From Thuidium tamariscinum (Eukaryota > Streptophyta > Bryopsida > Hypnales > Thuidiaceae): DNA of 64,000 bases. The stretch covers positions 14,198,001 to 14,262,000 of the forward strand of contig OX344753.2 in assembly GCA_947034885.2 (NCBI GenBank), written 5' to 3'. Positions 44,899-57,120 of the stretch are shown here, piece by piece (the stretch's first letter is position 1; every line of letters starts with the position of its first letter). The position numbers were made by a program, and so were the translations under genes. A model generated the notes under the pieces. The model was given only the letters and a program-made list of their open reading frames with translations. It was not told the DNA's origin and ran no database searches.

Positions 44899-46999
44899 GC
44901 CATTTAAATGTTGACCATCCATGTGTGTAATACTAGAGTTGTATACCTGGGATTGACAATTGGCTACATGTGTCAATTAGGTGTATCAAATCCTACATTA
45001 TAGCCTTACACATCCAACAACATATATTAGTATTAACTACTGTAATACTCAGTTCAAGATCAATCTCCAACCGTATCGTTCAGAGCGTCCGGTCTTATTA
45101 ATTTGAATGGGCTGTTGCAAAGTACCAAAATTCTGACGTTCTAGTGCACAAACCTCTAGAACCACTTATGACGGAGTCCTGGAATAAACCCAATTTTTAA
45201 TAAGTGTCAAGTCCTCTCCACGGAAATACACCATTTTATCATAATTATACGAGTTTTTTTTATTGAAAACATTCAAGCTTGATTTATCCAGCGATTTCTC
45301 TTCTAGCTCCTTACTCCTTAGATAGGATCCAAAATACATAACATTCAATAGCCCATAGAAGGACTACCTTTCCCTTTGTGAAGTCCCCATCACCTAATTT
45401 CATCTGACATTTCTTGAAGTTTACAACTTTAGTTACTGAATGGTGTGGAATATTTCACAACAATTCATCTGCTGAATGGAATGGTGTGGGATATTCCACA
45501 CCATTTCATCCGCTAGGAGGCAATGTGATAGGCTGCTACTAAATGTTATGTACAGGTCTATAAATTCTTGTCCTAATTATCCTCCTCAGTAACTAACCAA
45601 AAATGGTGCCATCTCTAGCTAAGCTTGCGACGGTTTACAATTCTTGCTAGCGTAAGGGAGGAGGCTCAAAAAGCGACCATTTAAGCGATGATGTGCCTTT
45701 TTCGTGTATCTCCTGAGATGAAAATATTTTTATCTTATTTTTCAATCAAAGAAAAATAGATGAGGAATCTAATACAAGTCGTTTCATATTTTTTGAAACA
45801 TTATTGAATTAGTTATGAATTTTCAAACACAATTTGGTGTAGGTCCCTATTTGTGATCATAGGCCCTTAGAAACTCATCAAAGCATCCATGCATATTTTG
45901 AAAAAAATCAAGGCTTGTTCAAAAACTAGCATTGCTACATGTGTAAAGCAATTGAAATGGTTTTTAAAAGTGTCCCTTTCAAAATTTGAAATGAATGCTT
46001 AATTTAATCATTATTCAAATTCTTCAATACTTATAAAAAGGTAGTTGAACAACAAATTCTAATTTTGAATTAAAGTAGTAGACATCTAACCACTTAATTA
46101 GAAATGAACCAAGTATGGTTCTTAACCCTGAAGCGCTCTGATGTTCATATTCTAGACAATGAACAAAAGGCTTCAAGGCACTGTTTCATCCAATTAACTT
46201 CTCATTTATCAAATGTAACACTTGAATCTAGAAAAGACAACCTTCCTTAATAATCAAATTCATTAAATTCTGGTATTTAAATGATATATTTGTACAAAGC
46301 TACAAGCAAAAATGCGCAAAAATTCAAAAAAGGATTGAGACCTTTCACAATTAAATCAACCATTGAAGAAGTTTAAATACATCTCATCAAGCTCCATTGT
46401 AATCTAGAGTTCATTTTTCCACAGTTCACATGTCCATTTCAGGGCCCTACAAGATGGTTGCAAAAGCCCGCTCGGTTTTAGAACCCTCTCCTATAATTGC
46501 CGAGACGGACGCTTCGTCGCGCAATATCAACCGCTCCTTTCAAGAGAAAAAAATAATTATGCCTGTCGATTATATTGCAAAGGCTGCAATTGGAAAATAT
46601 ATGATCACTCTCTGCAGTAGTACGAGAACACAAGATCCCCTGACAAGGTTTACAAATATAACAAGTGACTGTCCGATCCCTCCCACGTGAAGAATCTTGA
46701 CTAGTTTCATGAAGAATTATCAACGTGAATTTCACAACCTAGAAATTGATCCTCAACTTGCCAAAATTAATGGTATGATTTCATATAAATGATACTGCAA
46801 TAACATCTGATCGATCCCCTGTACTTGGTCGACCTGGTCGGGTGCAATCTAAACGCTCCGTTGAGATCAAACTCAACAAGAATGTGCGTCTAGCCGTCTA
46901 CGTGAAAGAACAAATTGCTCAGTCCAGCTAAAAGTGGCCTAATTAATCAAAGTTTCCGAGAGGGTGAAATCAGCGAAGCACTCGAGGTATGCCCTGAGG
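44899..46999. other. Spacer left of GDSL copy C
   Basis: A small hairpin lies at about 45440-45515 (GGTGTGGAATATT..AATATCCCACACC-type pairing). Otherwise it is AT-rich spacer. Frames around 46430-46735 overlap on both strands and have no known domain. Confidence 0.4.
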
Positions 47000-47372
47000 T
47001 TACGAAATAATTTCTCTCATGAGCTTCCCACCAAATAATACAATCCGTGACAGCCGCTTTGTTCAATGACTGAGTAATCGACGAAAATTATAATCGGAAG
47101 AACGCCATCGGCTGATGATTAATGCAATTGCTTATTGAAGTGAACCCAACTTCAGGATCCACGAAATTATTGACAAATTTCGATTCCGACGAAATTCATC
47201 AAGAATAAGAATGCTGCTGCATGCGTTGAGATCAGTCTCAACAAGAATGTGGAATCACTGACCATTGAAACACTATGCTACAAGTGAAGCTGCTCGATCA
47301 TTCGAAGTAATGGGATCGTCCGGAGCGACCAAACTGTAAATGGCCAACGGAGCCCCCTCTGGACTCAACCAT

Positions 47373-48921
47373 TTACCGGGGATCATCAAAGTGCGAGAAG
47401 TCGGGGGAGCAGTTGAGCCCGCCCTTGGGAGTGACGTGCTTGCCCAGCAAGAAAGCCGTCACGGCGGCCTTGTTGAACGTGTTGGACGTGTGGATGCCGT
47501 CCCAGCTGAGATGCGCCGCGGGATCCTTGCAGAACGACGAAGTCAAATTCACGAACTGGTTGTCCACCAAACCCGAGTGCCCGCAAGTCACCTCCTTGTT
47601 GAAGTTGTATGCGCCACCCGCCCCGCAGCAAGCCTGCAGCGGCGCCGTCACGTTGTACTTCTTCGGCTCCTTCAGGATGTCCGTGTACACACCATGAGCA
47701 TCGCCGTACACCAGCTGCGCCTGCGGGTACTTGGCCCGCAGCTCCTCCATCTTCTCGCCCAGCAGCTGGTTGTGGTGGTGCGAGATCTTGTTGAGGTCGC
47801 TCAGGCAGCCATGGCTGTCGTACTTGGCATGCGGGCCCCCATACATCGACAGCATGGCAGGCATGCAGCCCAAGGGAGGCAAGTTCACCACCAATATGGT
47901 GCGAGCTGTGGGCATCTGCAGCGTGGCGGTCGCCGGAGGCGTGTACAACACGGGTGTGAGCAGCGCCTTGATGTGCGTTTCAATGGCTTCCACCACCTTG
48001 GGCACGATGTAGCGCGTCTGGCGCGGCGTGAGCGTCTTGTCATACAGGCTGGAGAAGTAGTCTTGGTAGCCGGACCACACCAGGAACAGCGACTCGCTCA
48101 CGGTGTCCAGCTTGGGCAGGCTTTGGTTGAGCCCGGGCGAGTGGAAGATGGGGCTCTCGTAGAACCACACACGCACTTTGTAGCGCTCGTACCACTGCTG
48201 CTGCACGTCCAGCGAGAACGGACTGTTGAATCCCGAGTCCCTGCGCCACACCTTCACGCTCCTTGCCGGCGCGCCATAAGCCGCGAAGTTGGTGCCGTAG
48301 GAGAAGTCTCCACCCGTGCCTCGTAGCACGGGGTAGATGGGCCGCAGGCGCACTCCGAAAGCTGCCATTTAACAGAGCCAACAGCAAATCCAATCAGTTG
48401 ACAGTCTACGACGAACCATTAATTAATCCTAGGGCAACTGAATACATTTCATCACGTAGTGATGACACAGACTGTAAATCAATCCCTAATTGATAGTGAC
48501 TGGGAATCTGCAAATTCGCTTCTTTGATGGTGGTGTCGGCTAGCTTCCATGCCATGGATTATGCACAGTTAATTTCATGCTGGATTAGTTGGTATTTCTT
48601 TTTGAGGGTTGCAGGATATAAATTTGAATGAGCCAGGTTCGTACCAAGGAAGTCGAGCAACAATTTGCCGTCGGTGTATCGATCCGCGGCATCGCCCGGA
48701 AACAGATTGCCATTGGGATCGAGCTCGGCGTGGGCGAACTGGTCGGGGAAGGCCGCGATGGAGTTTCCGGTGTCGGTCAGTGAGTCCCCGAACGCAAACA
48801 CCGCCGGGAACTTGCACTCGGGCAAGGCCTCTTTGGCCGAAGCCACTTGCATCGATTGCAGGAAGCAAGCAGCGACGAGGACACCCCAGCAGAGCATCCC
48901 CAGTCTCGACGTGGACGCCAT
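47373..48921 (-). CDS. Secreted GDSL esterase/lipase, copy C (two exons)
   Basis: Exons are 48645-48921 and 47373-48361, with a 283-bp intron at the same codon as in copies A and B. The product has 421 residues. It has the same signal peptide type (MASTSRLGMLCWGVLV...), FGDSLTDTGN with Ser47, SGYQDY with Gln192 in place of Asn, and WDGIHTS with the Asp/His pair. It ends in DDPR where A and B end in DDPQ. The TATA box and about 500 bp of upstream sequence are related to copy A, so A and C probably share regulation while B does not. Part of the 3' flank (to about 47000) is also shared. The coding sequence is intact with no sign of decay. Confidence 0.92.
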
Positions 48922-49183
48922 TCTTGACGTCGTCGCTAATTATAACGAAGCCAAATCTCTAATCCTCCCGCTCCAAAATGAAAGCAAGTTTCTTCAATTC
49001 GATTCCAATAGCTGTCCAGTGCTGTTCAATTCCCGAGAAGTCGTCCACGGATATAAGAAGAGCTACCAACCAATCGATCTGGTGGAGCCGCGCGCACTTG
49101 GTCCGTCCGCCGTGTTAGAGCTCGAGTGTTGGAGGAGAGAGTACGTTACAAAGTTGAATGAGATTGAAGTTCGAGTGCAGCCC

Positions 49184-49190
49184 ATTTATA
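49184..49190 (-). promoter_or_regulatory. TATA box of GDSL copy C
   Basis: The minus strand reads TATAAAT in a context (CGATTGGTATAAATGGGCTG) parallel to copy A (GATGGGTATAAATCGGCTCC). It is about 265 bp from the start codon, as in A. Confidence 0.6.
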
Positions 49191-49329
49191 CCAATCGAAG
49201 GAAGCACGACGTGAGGGACTGGGTGCGAACACGGTGACTTGAGCTTGGTCTGAGCCTCCGAGTTGACATCGTATTTCCAAGTACTGTCGCTTTATTGAAT
49301 TCTAAAATCGTGTGATGACTGATGAGGGA

Positions 49330-49781
49330 GGACTTCAACGCTACTGACGGAGGAGAACGAGTAAAAGCGCTTCGGTTTCGTCATCGTGGGCCCGCCGCGC
49401 TTGAGGGCCCTGAGGCTGCTGCCTGAGTTGTCGCCTCCGCTCGCCCCGGAAGCTAAGCTAAGTTACAGGCGACTCTTTCACGGGGTGGCCGACGTTTGGA
49501 TGTGCGACTTTTTGATGTGAGACTAACCCTGCCTCACTTTTCAAGCCTGTGCGTGAGTGCTTGCTGCTGCAAATAGATATATGAATGAAAGTAATAACAT
49601 TTTTACTTTTTCAAATCAAAAAATCAAAAAATTTCAATCTTGATTGATAATTTGTAATTATTGTGAATCTTTTAAGAAAAAAAGAAGGAAATTTGGGAAT
49701 CAAATACAAAATTATCTTGAAAAATCTAACATTTTCACCATAGATGTATACATATTATATTCAAGTAGAACACCATGGCTT
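49330..49781. other. Spacer between GDSL copy C promoter and fold-back
   Basis: The first part (to about 49450) is GC-rich and may still belong to the duplicated GDSL promoter block. The rest is AT-rich and featureless. Confidence 0.4.
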
Positions 49782-50530
49782 AACTCCTAAAGCCCTAAGC
49801 TGTGTTTTTTGGTAACATAACGATTTCGGGCAGCTCACTACAAATGGAGTTTTAATTTTTTTTCTTTGAAATTTTCACACGAGATGTGTTCGAGGAATAG
49901 CTTTAAGGTCCAACAATTTTCATAACTTTTGACTTTGTGGTTAAAAGTTATGGCATGATATGTCATTTTGTTTGCTCAGAGGGCAGCCCGAGCAATTGAA
50001 AAAACTTCTTTAAGAAAAACTTTTTTGAAAATTGAAATTTCGAATTGATTCTTTAGGTTTAATAGACATGAGAATCTTTTAATCATTCCATTTGGATTAA
50101 TCAGTCAAAAGTTGTGAGGAATTGTAGTTTGTAGGAAGGTATGGTTTTCAAAAATTTTGAAAATCAAACCTACCCGCAAACTAAAATTGCTCATAACTTT
50201 TGACTCATTAATCCAAATAGTATGAAACAAAGCTTTCCATGTCTATAAAAACCTGAAGAATCAATTTGAAATTTCACTTTTGAAAAAAAAGTTTTTAAGG
50301 AAGTTTTTTCAGCTGCTCGGGCTGCCCTCCGAGTAAAGAAAACGACATATCATGCCATAACTTTTTAAGCACAAAGTCAAAAGTTACGGAAATTGTTGGG
50401 CCTTAAAGCTACTCCTTGGGCACATCTTGAGTAAAAATTTGAGCGGAAAAAAGTAAAAACTCCATTCGTAGTGAGCTGCCCAAAAAATTTATAATGCCAA
50501 AAAACGCATCTCAGGGCTTTAGGGATTAAT
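49782..50530. repeat. 750-bp fold-back (long inverted repeat, almost no loop)
   Basis: Left arm from CCTAAAGCCCTAAGCTGTGT and right arm ending ACGCATCTCAGGGCTTTAGG are imperfect reverse complements along their full length of about 365 bp. Paired landmarks include CAGAGGGCAGCCCGAGCA with TGCTCGGGCTGCCCTCCG, and CATGATATGTCATTTTG with CGACATATCATG. The axis is near 50155 in TTTTCAAAAATTTTGAAAA. A transcript would form a long hairpin and could feed small-RNA production. No protein is encoded. Confidence 0.85.
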
Positions 50531-53500
50531 TAGATTACACAAGCAACTATATCACAATCATAGTCAATTAGATTTACAATGATTAATTCATAACAAGTGG
50601 TTGTATTAACAATTTTGATAATTAAATCAACCAGTATACACTCGACTAATTGCTTAACAAATTACAATCAATTCAACTATTTTAAACACAGCAAGCTTGC
50701 ATTAGAGAAATTTTGAGCTCTCAAGAGGGCCGTTAGGAATTGACATGCAAAGCTATTTATTGAAGGCTAAAGATGATAGCCTTAGTACACAATATGTGTC
50801 GCTACCTTGTGTGAATATTCATCAAGTACTTATGAATTTGTTAAATAAAGAATTCACTTATTGTACCAAGGACTTGAATGACAAAAAGTACCTATTGTTC
50901 CATTGTCCAATAAGAGGTATTTCATGGTGCAAACATCATGAGCATGAAGTACCAATGATCTTATTAAAAAAGAAAGTCTCACTCATTGTACTAAAAACAC
51001 ATGAGCCATTAGTACTTATTTGCACCAAATTTGTCCTTCTCCAAATAAAATAATCCCTCAATGTACTTAAAATTTGAACAACAAGAAGTACCTAATGTCC
51101 CATTATCCAATTAAAAAATATGTACCTTTATAAACATCATAATGTCAAAATGGGTGGAAATAGGGGAAAAAAGTTCTCCTTTATTTGACAAGTGCGCATT
51201 TAAATCCAATTGAGGACCCCAATTGAAGACATTCTAGAGGCCTTTTGGAGAGTTCAAAATTTCTCTAATGTCTAATAATTACTCACACAAATAATATGTC
51301 TGAAGATATGATGAATTATCACTCAACAATTTGATTCACAATTTTACAATTGACTTAATTTATACAATTTATAATTCAATTCTCACACATTTAAGATACC
51401 TTCCTGGACAACTAGCTTACTTCACTTACACAAATATTCTCACAATAAATTGATTTCACAAACTCAAGTTGACTTAGGTTGAACAAAAGTAATTTCTCCA
51501 AATTATTTATCATACACAAACTTCAACCAAATAAATTAATGATAGACAATAGTTACTATCTTTGAGGTTGGAAATCAGAACCTTTTTGTTTACAAAAAAA
51601 CAATTTAACAAAAATACAATTTATAGATTAATGGCAACAAATTGTTTTTAACAAAATTGACACTTGAATACTATAGACTCTAAACAAGAGTGCATGAGTG
51701 AGAGAGAGAAAGAACTATTAGACATTTTGACTTATATGTCAAAAAGACTTGAGGTTAAAGTTCATCAAAAAATGTCCTTTGCTATTTGTCCTACTTCATA
51801 TCCTAATCTATTAGCCCTATTCAAATCTTCTACATGCCTTTTAGCCTTCTATATGAAGTTTGTATTTGTCTACTTAACACACTACAAAGGAAAATAGACT
51901 AATTTTGCACACTATATATTCAAGCAAGACCGAATAGCTAAAAAATTTGAAAATTTTGGAGACTACATTGGTCTATATGGATTTCTTTGCTTTAGTGATA
52001 TTATGTAGAGTCCTCTTTTGAAGTGTTTGTATGCTCTATTATCACGAAGATTTGGTGCGCTCTTCCTATCTTGAATGGCATGGCTTACATTTTTTACTTC
52101 TAGAATATAGAAAAAAATCCTACAATATTATATTAAGATTTGCAACTAATGGAAAAAAATTTCTTGCATGTAGGGCATGGTAATTATTGAAGATGAAGTT
52201 ATATTCCATATATATTAGGAGAAGTTCAATGCAGTAAAAGAGTGCAATTACACCAAAAGCTGAGGATTAGGAGTAAGTCTAGTTTTTTCATCAATTTTTG
52301 ATGTTTACAAGATGCTTGATTCAAGTGCCTTCTCAATTTTCTTAACTAAATTGTCGATGCTTAAGACTTTTAGGACAAGGGCATTACCGCATTGGCTTGT
52401 TGTTTGTATTTTGATGAGTGGAAGAAAGACTACGCATTTATTGTATTGTTTTGGCAAAATCAAGAATTTTAACCCCTAGACGACAAAAGAACCTACTTTG
52501 GAATTTGGACTTTTCAATAACTCAGGCATGTTCTAATGGCTCTATTGACTTCATAATTTGAAAATTTTCATGTATTCTTTAGGATGGATTCTCATCATTA
52601 TAATCTATATGTGAAGCTTTGTTTCATGTCACTCTCATAAATATTGCAAAAGTTATAATTTTTAAAAATTTCAATGTCAAACCAAGCACCAAAAAATATT
52701 TTCTAATTGAAAAAATAAAAATTATTTTTTGTAATTGTATAGATTGATACCTAATCCAAAAAATTGAACCATTCAAATCCAAATAATGACGTCAAAGTTA
52801 CAAAGAGTTTTATTTTGTAGACAATGAAGGTAGAAAAAACATATAAAGTTGTCTTTTGCTTTCAATTTAAAAAAATTTCAAATAAAAATGAATATAAAGG
52901 ATATTTATTGTTTACTAGAATATTTTCACCATTGAAGATAGTATTTCTCAGATTCTTACAAAAGTTATTAGCATACTAGTTTTCACTTTCATTTATAATC
53001 ACCTTCCACTCTATAGTTTAAAAAAAATGAATATGAAAGTTTTATTGGTTAAATTATTTTACATATTTTTCAACCCATTTTATAACATATTGACCTAAAT
53101 GCTCAAGCTACACTATATAAGTGTTTTTGCCTAAAAATGTAGAAAGACAAAACTTCACCTTTTAGGACTAGAAAAGCTTAAATTTTGAAGTTAAGGGTCA
53201 TTGAAATAATTATTGCAATTGGTGAAGACATTCATTCTAAAATTTTAGAATAATGTACTCAAACAAGTTAACCAAAAGATTTTGTGGTTGAAATTGTTAA
53301 AATATAATATTGACAAAGATTTTGACCTTGCTTTAGACATGAGTATTTTCAAGCCTTTTTGGGCCTATAAATATGTTATTTTTTTAGGAGTTAATACATT
53401 GAGGGCCATTGTTGATTTAAGGGGCGAGCAAAACATTTTCTAGCACCAAACTAAACATGGGAAAAAAATAACAAATCATGATGCATTCTAAAGATCAAAC

Positions 53501-53618
53501 CATACTAATGAAATTGACATGAAAATATGGGCTTCTTCAGTAAGTTTTTTTGGTGATTGAAGATTCTCTTGTTAGAAGATTTTTGTATTTTGAGTCCATA
53601 TTTTGTTAGTTTTTTCAA
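50531..53618. other. AT-rich spacer
   Basis: About 3 kb without a supported gene. A single terminus-like AACCCCTAGACGAC at about 52471 recalls the MITE family at 25.6 and 55.9 kb, but no partner end was found. The frames at 50745-51053 and 51664-51897 have no domain. Confidence 0.4.
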
Positions 53619-54349
53619 GGGTCATTGCAAGAAAAGGCGTCCATTTTTGTAGCGTTTTGGATTTGGATGCTTTTTTTTCAGGAGTATTATTTAATTAAAA
53701 AAATAATTTTTAAAAAACATGAAAAATATGTGGAATGCATATACCTTAAAGAAGAAGGTACCCTATGAAGAAAAAGATTTGGAAAATTCTTTAAATAGGA
53801 GAATTAGAAAAGTGCCAAAACTCATGAAAATGGGCATATTTAGATTTAAATTTGTAAGAAATAGGAAAATTTATTTTTCTTAAATATAAAAATTGTCCAT
53901 TTGGGTAGAATTGATGGTGATGAGATTTTACCAAAAAAATTATCTTAGTACCATCATCAATGTTCAAAAATTGCATGCAATGGGAGTATTGTTTACATGC
54001 ATGTGGAGGATATAAAATAATGTATTTTTAGATTTCCTTTGGTAGGAATATGATTTTCTACTATGCAAATGCACCATGAAAATTTGAGCTTTAGATCATA
54101 AAATTTTGGGACTCCGAATGTAATAAAAAACCTAAACCTCAATTTGTGACAAATTAAGAAAAATGATTTTTAAATATAAAATGATTTTTTTTAATTTTTG
54201 AAAAATAAGGGATGTGAAAACCATCAAGTTAGAGAGTTCCACTAATTATTTCATATCGTTATATCTTTAGATTCAAAAGTTATAGCAAAAAAGAACGACG
54301 TCACTCCAATTGTGACAAAGAATAGGACTGGCGTTTCTTGCAATCACCC
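53619..54349. mobile_element. MITE of the GCAAGAAAC group, related to 42.0 kb
   Basis: Left end GGGTCATTGCAAGAAAAGGC and right end GGCGTTTCTTGCAATCACCC are inverted repeats. The interior matches the older copy at 42005. No clear 4-bp duplication. Non-coding. Confidence 0.75.
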
Positions 54350-55508
54350 TTTAACTTTGAAGAAAAGTGTTTTTAGCCCTTTCTAGAGGTGAAATTTTGT
54401 CTTTGTATGTTTTTAGGAAAAACAACATATGTCCTAAACTTATGGAATTTAGTTAATATTTAAGAAAACGAATTGGAAATACACGTGAAAAAATTCAACC
54501 AAGAAAATTTTGATATTCATCTTAAAAATAATATAATAAAGTGGAAGGTAGTATGTACATGATAAAAACAACAACTAAGCTATTTATTAATAATTCCTAA
54601 TGATGAGAATGTTCTAGTAGTTCAGTAATATTTGGTATGCTATATTTTAGATTTATATGGTACTTTTTGAAAATGAATTCAAAAAACAACATTTATTTAT
54701 TCTTTACTAATTTCCTACCTTCATTGCCAACAAAATAAAGCTCTTCAATCATAACTTTCACTTCATTATTCAAATTTGATGGTTCAAATGTTTTTTTGCA
54801 AGTATCCATCTATACAATAAAATTAAATAAATAACTTTTTTAGAATGTATTCCTACCTCCAAGCTTTGACATTGTAATAAATAAATTCCTTTTCATCTTT
54901 GTAATATTTCTTGGAATGATGTGAAACAAGCTTCACATGTAGATTAGAATGATATGCATCCATCCTAAAAATTCAAGAAGAAAATTCCAAATTATGAAAT
55001 CAATGGAGCTTGTCCAAGTTCTCAAAAATCCTCCTCAATCTTATTGGGGCTTAAATGAATTTTCTTGAAGATTCCTCAATGAATGTTGGTAGGATGAAGT
55101 GCAATCTTCACAACATTTATTGACCACTACTAGGATGGTTACTAACTAAGTGCTTGGGGTAGGGATTAAAAATGTATGAAAACAACCATGTAAATAAGAA
55201 CAGTGTGACCATAAGGCTCTATCTTAGGTGAATAATAATATTAGTTTTATTGCTAAAAAATACTAAAATACTAAATAGAAGGAAAATTAAACAAAATGAT
55301 TAAAATGAAATAAATAATGAACTTAACGAAGTTTGCTTAGGCAACCCTCCTTAGTTAGCTAGGGGTTGTCTAGGTTCTAGGCAGCCTCTTCCCTTTGACC
55401 AAAGAAGAGTTTGTTCCTTGCAATCAAATGTTTGTCTATGTCATTGTGTTGCAGTGAAAATAGGATTATACATAAGATTTGGAAATAGAGATTGTAGAAT
55501 GTTAATTT
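54350..55508. other. AT-rich spacer
   Basis: No gene, RNA or complete element was found. Confidence 0.4.
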
Positions 55509-55760
55509 GTTAAATCACACCATCGAAGGTGGGCCCAGCGGGATAAATCTCATTTTATTAAGGATTGACAAGAGTTTGGGGTTTATATTTGTGTTGGGTT
55601 TTTGGATATATTTAGAGTCCTCCTATCTAATTTGGGGTCTCTAATTCTGAATCTAAATTCTCAATTTGAAAAAAATAAAAAATGAGAAAAATAAAAAAAT
55701 AAACATTTTTTCTTGGGTTAATCCAGCCTGAGGGGCCCACCTTCAATGGTATGATTTAAC
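55509..55760. mobile_element. 252-bp MITE with 28-bp inverted ends
   Basis: GTTAAATCACACCATCGAAG followed by GTGGGCCC on the left pairs, with about three mismatches, with GGGCCCACCTTCAATGGTAT followed by GATTTAAC on the right. The core is AT-rich and non-coding. Only this copy was noticed. Confidence 0.7.
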
Positions 55761-55861
55761 GTTGCACGTAAAGATTCAAAACCCACCATAATCGATGCCA
55801 TGGACTCTATCCAAAAGGACAGAGCCAATAAAAACGGTAGTCAATATGTGGATATAGGCTT

Positions 55862-56076
55862 AACCCTTAAACAACGCCAAAGCCATTTTCTGGTCGATGA
55901 ATCTTTCTATGTAGGACAGAATTGCAATCATTCATCCTCGGAATTAGGGGTGGTAAAGGAAGATCTTCTACAGTGCTTTGACTTCCAACATGTGTTTTTA
56001 GATTTTTTTGAACCAATGATTCTCACGGTATCAAAATTCCTCAATTCCACGGCCACCGGCTCGTCGTTTAGGGCTT
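55862..56076. mobile_element. 215-bp MITE, AACCCTTAAACAACG family, copy 2
   Basis: It is the inverted counterpart of 25621-25845, with ends AACCCTTAAACAACG and CGTCGTTTAGGGCTT. The two copies differ at roughly one base in ten. It lies about 100 bp from the MITE at 55509. Confidence 0.75.
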
Positions 56077-56502
56077 AAACCCTGAACCCTAAAAGAAGGC
56101 GGCGTCAACGCACTTTGAGCACCATTGAGAAAAACAGTCCACGAGGAGACGAAGTTGGCAGCCGACACATCTTTCCGTGGAGAGAGAATGGACAGAATCT
56201 CAAAGTGTCCACATGCTCTGCTGGACTCAACGCCGCCTCCAACCGTCCAAAACTCGTCACTCTTTGAATTTCGCCCCCGTGCAATAAGAAGAGCCTCTTG
56301 AGGCAACTGCATCGCAGCGTTCAGCGGTACCCAAACCTAACTCTCGATGTACACAACTCCGCTTCCTGTCCGACGTCGACGGACCCCTTTCTGCAAAGTA
56401 ATTTCAACAAAATACTCCGTAACGTAGTACATTTTCAACTCCGAGGCCGGGATATACATATCCGTGTTGACACCGGTCTCTAATTAATCTCGTGCTTCCA
56501 TG

Positions 56503-56896
56503 CAGGTTCGATTGGTGTAAATCGGCTCAGCACTCGCACTTCAATCTCATTCAACTTCGCAACTCTCTCCTCCAACACTTCGAGCTCTATTCTATCTATA
56601 TATCACGGCGGACGGACCATCTGGGCCTCCACCAGATTAATCGGCAAGCTTGGGACTCTACTGATATATCTAGACAACTTCTCGATCGGGAACTGAACAA
56701 CCCATGAAAGCTCTTGGAATCGAATCGAGAAACTTAATTGCTACCGGCTGGATTAGAGATTTGGCTTCGGGACTGGCGACGACGTCAAGAATGGCGTCCA
56801 CGTCGATGCTCTGTTGGGGTGTCCTCATTCCTGCTTGCTTCCGATGCGAGTGACTTCGGCTAAAGAGGCCTTGCCCGAGTGCAAGTTCCCGGCGGT
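56503..56896 (+). pseudogene. Fragment D: GDSL 5' region and start of exon 1
   Basis: The block reproduces the promoter and 5' UTR of copy A (CACTTCAATCTCATTCAACT and flanks) and then the start of exon 1 from ATG 56791. The TATA box is degraded to TGTAAAT. The signal-peptide region has lost bases (a deletion after TCGATGCT and others), so the frame does not reach CKFPAV intact. Homology ends after AAGTTCCCGGCGGT, before the GDSL motif. This is a fourth, dead copy of a host gene, cut off by the repeat that follows at 56935. Confidence 0.8.
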
Positions 56897-56934
56897 CAAA
56901 CTAACAAACAAAACAAACTAACGTAAGTTATGGA

Positions 56935-57120
56935 TTGCTGGTTGGCACAAATCCCCACCTGCGGACAAAATTAACTGAAAGAAAACATGGAGCCCTCTTT
57001 TCCATCTCGTGGGCACAGAACAAAATTGAACCCTGTCGGTGGACACCATACCTTTCCCAGTCCAAAGACCTCCGCTCTGATCGAGGTGTACTCATGGGCA
57101 GACCACCACAAGCAAACCCT
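56935..57120 (+). repeat. Dispersed repeat copy 1, matched at 62610-62780
   Basis: The sequence GTTGGCACAAATCCCCACCT through GACCACCACAAGCAAACCCT is about 90% identical to 62610-62780 in the same orientation, apart from small indels (for example GATCGAGGTGTA against GAGGTGCA). The family is not recognised. Its left edge is close to the break in GDSL fragment D, so its insertion may have caused the truncation. Confidence 0.65.

Noticed and set aside
25621-56076. A 30-kb transposon bounded by the inverted MITE copies
   Set aside because: Each copy is a complete small element with its own terminal repeats, and the interval contains unrelated host genes.
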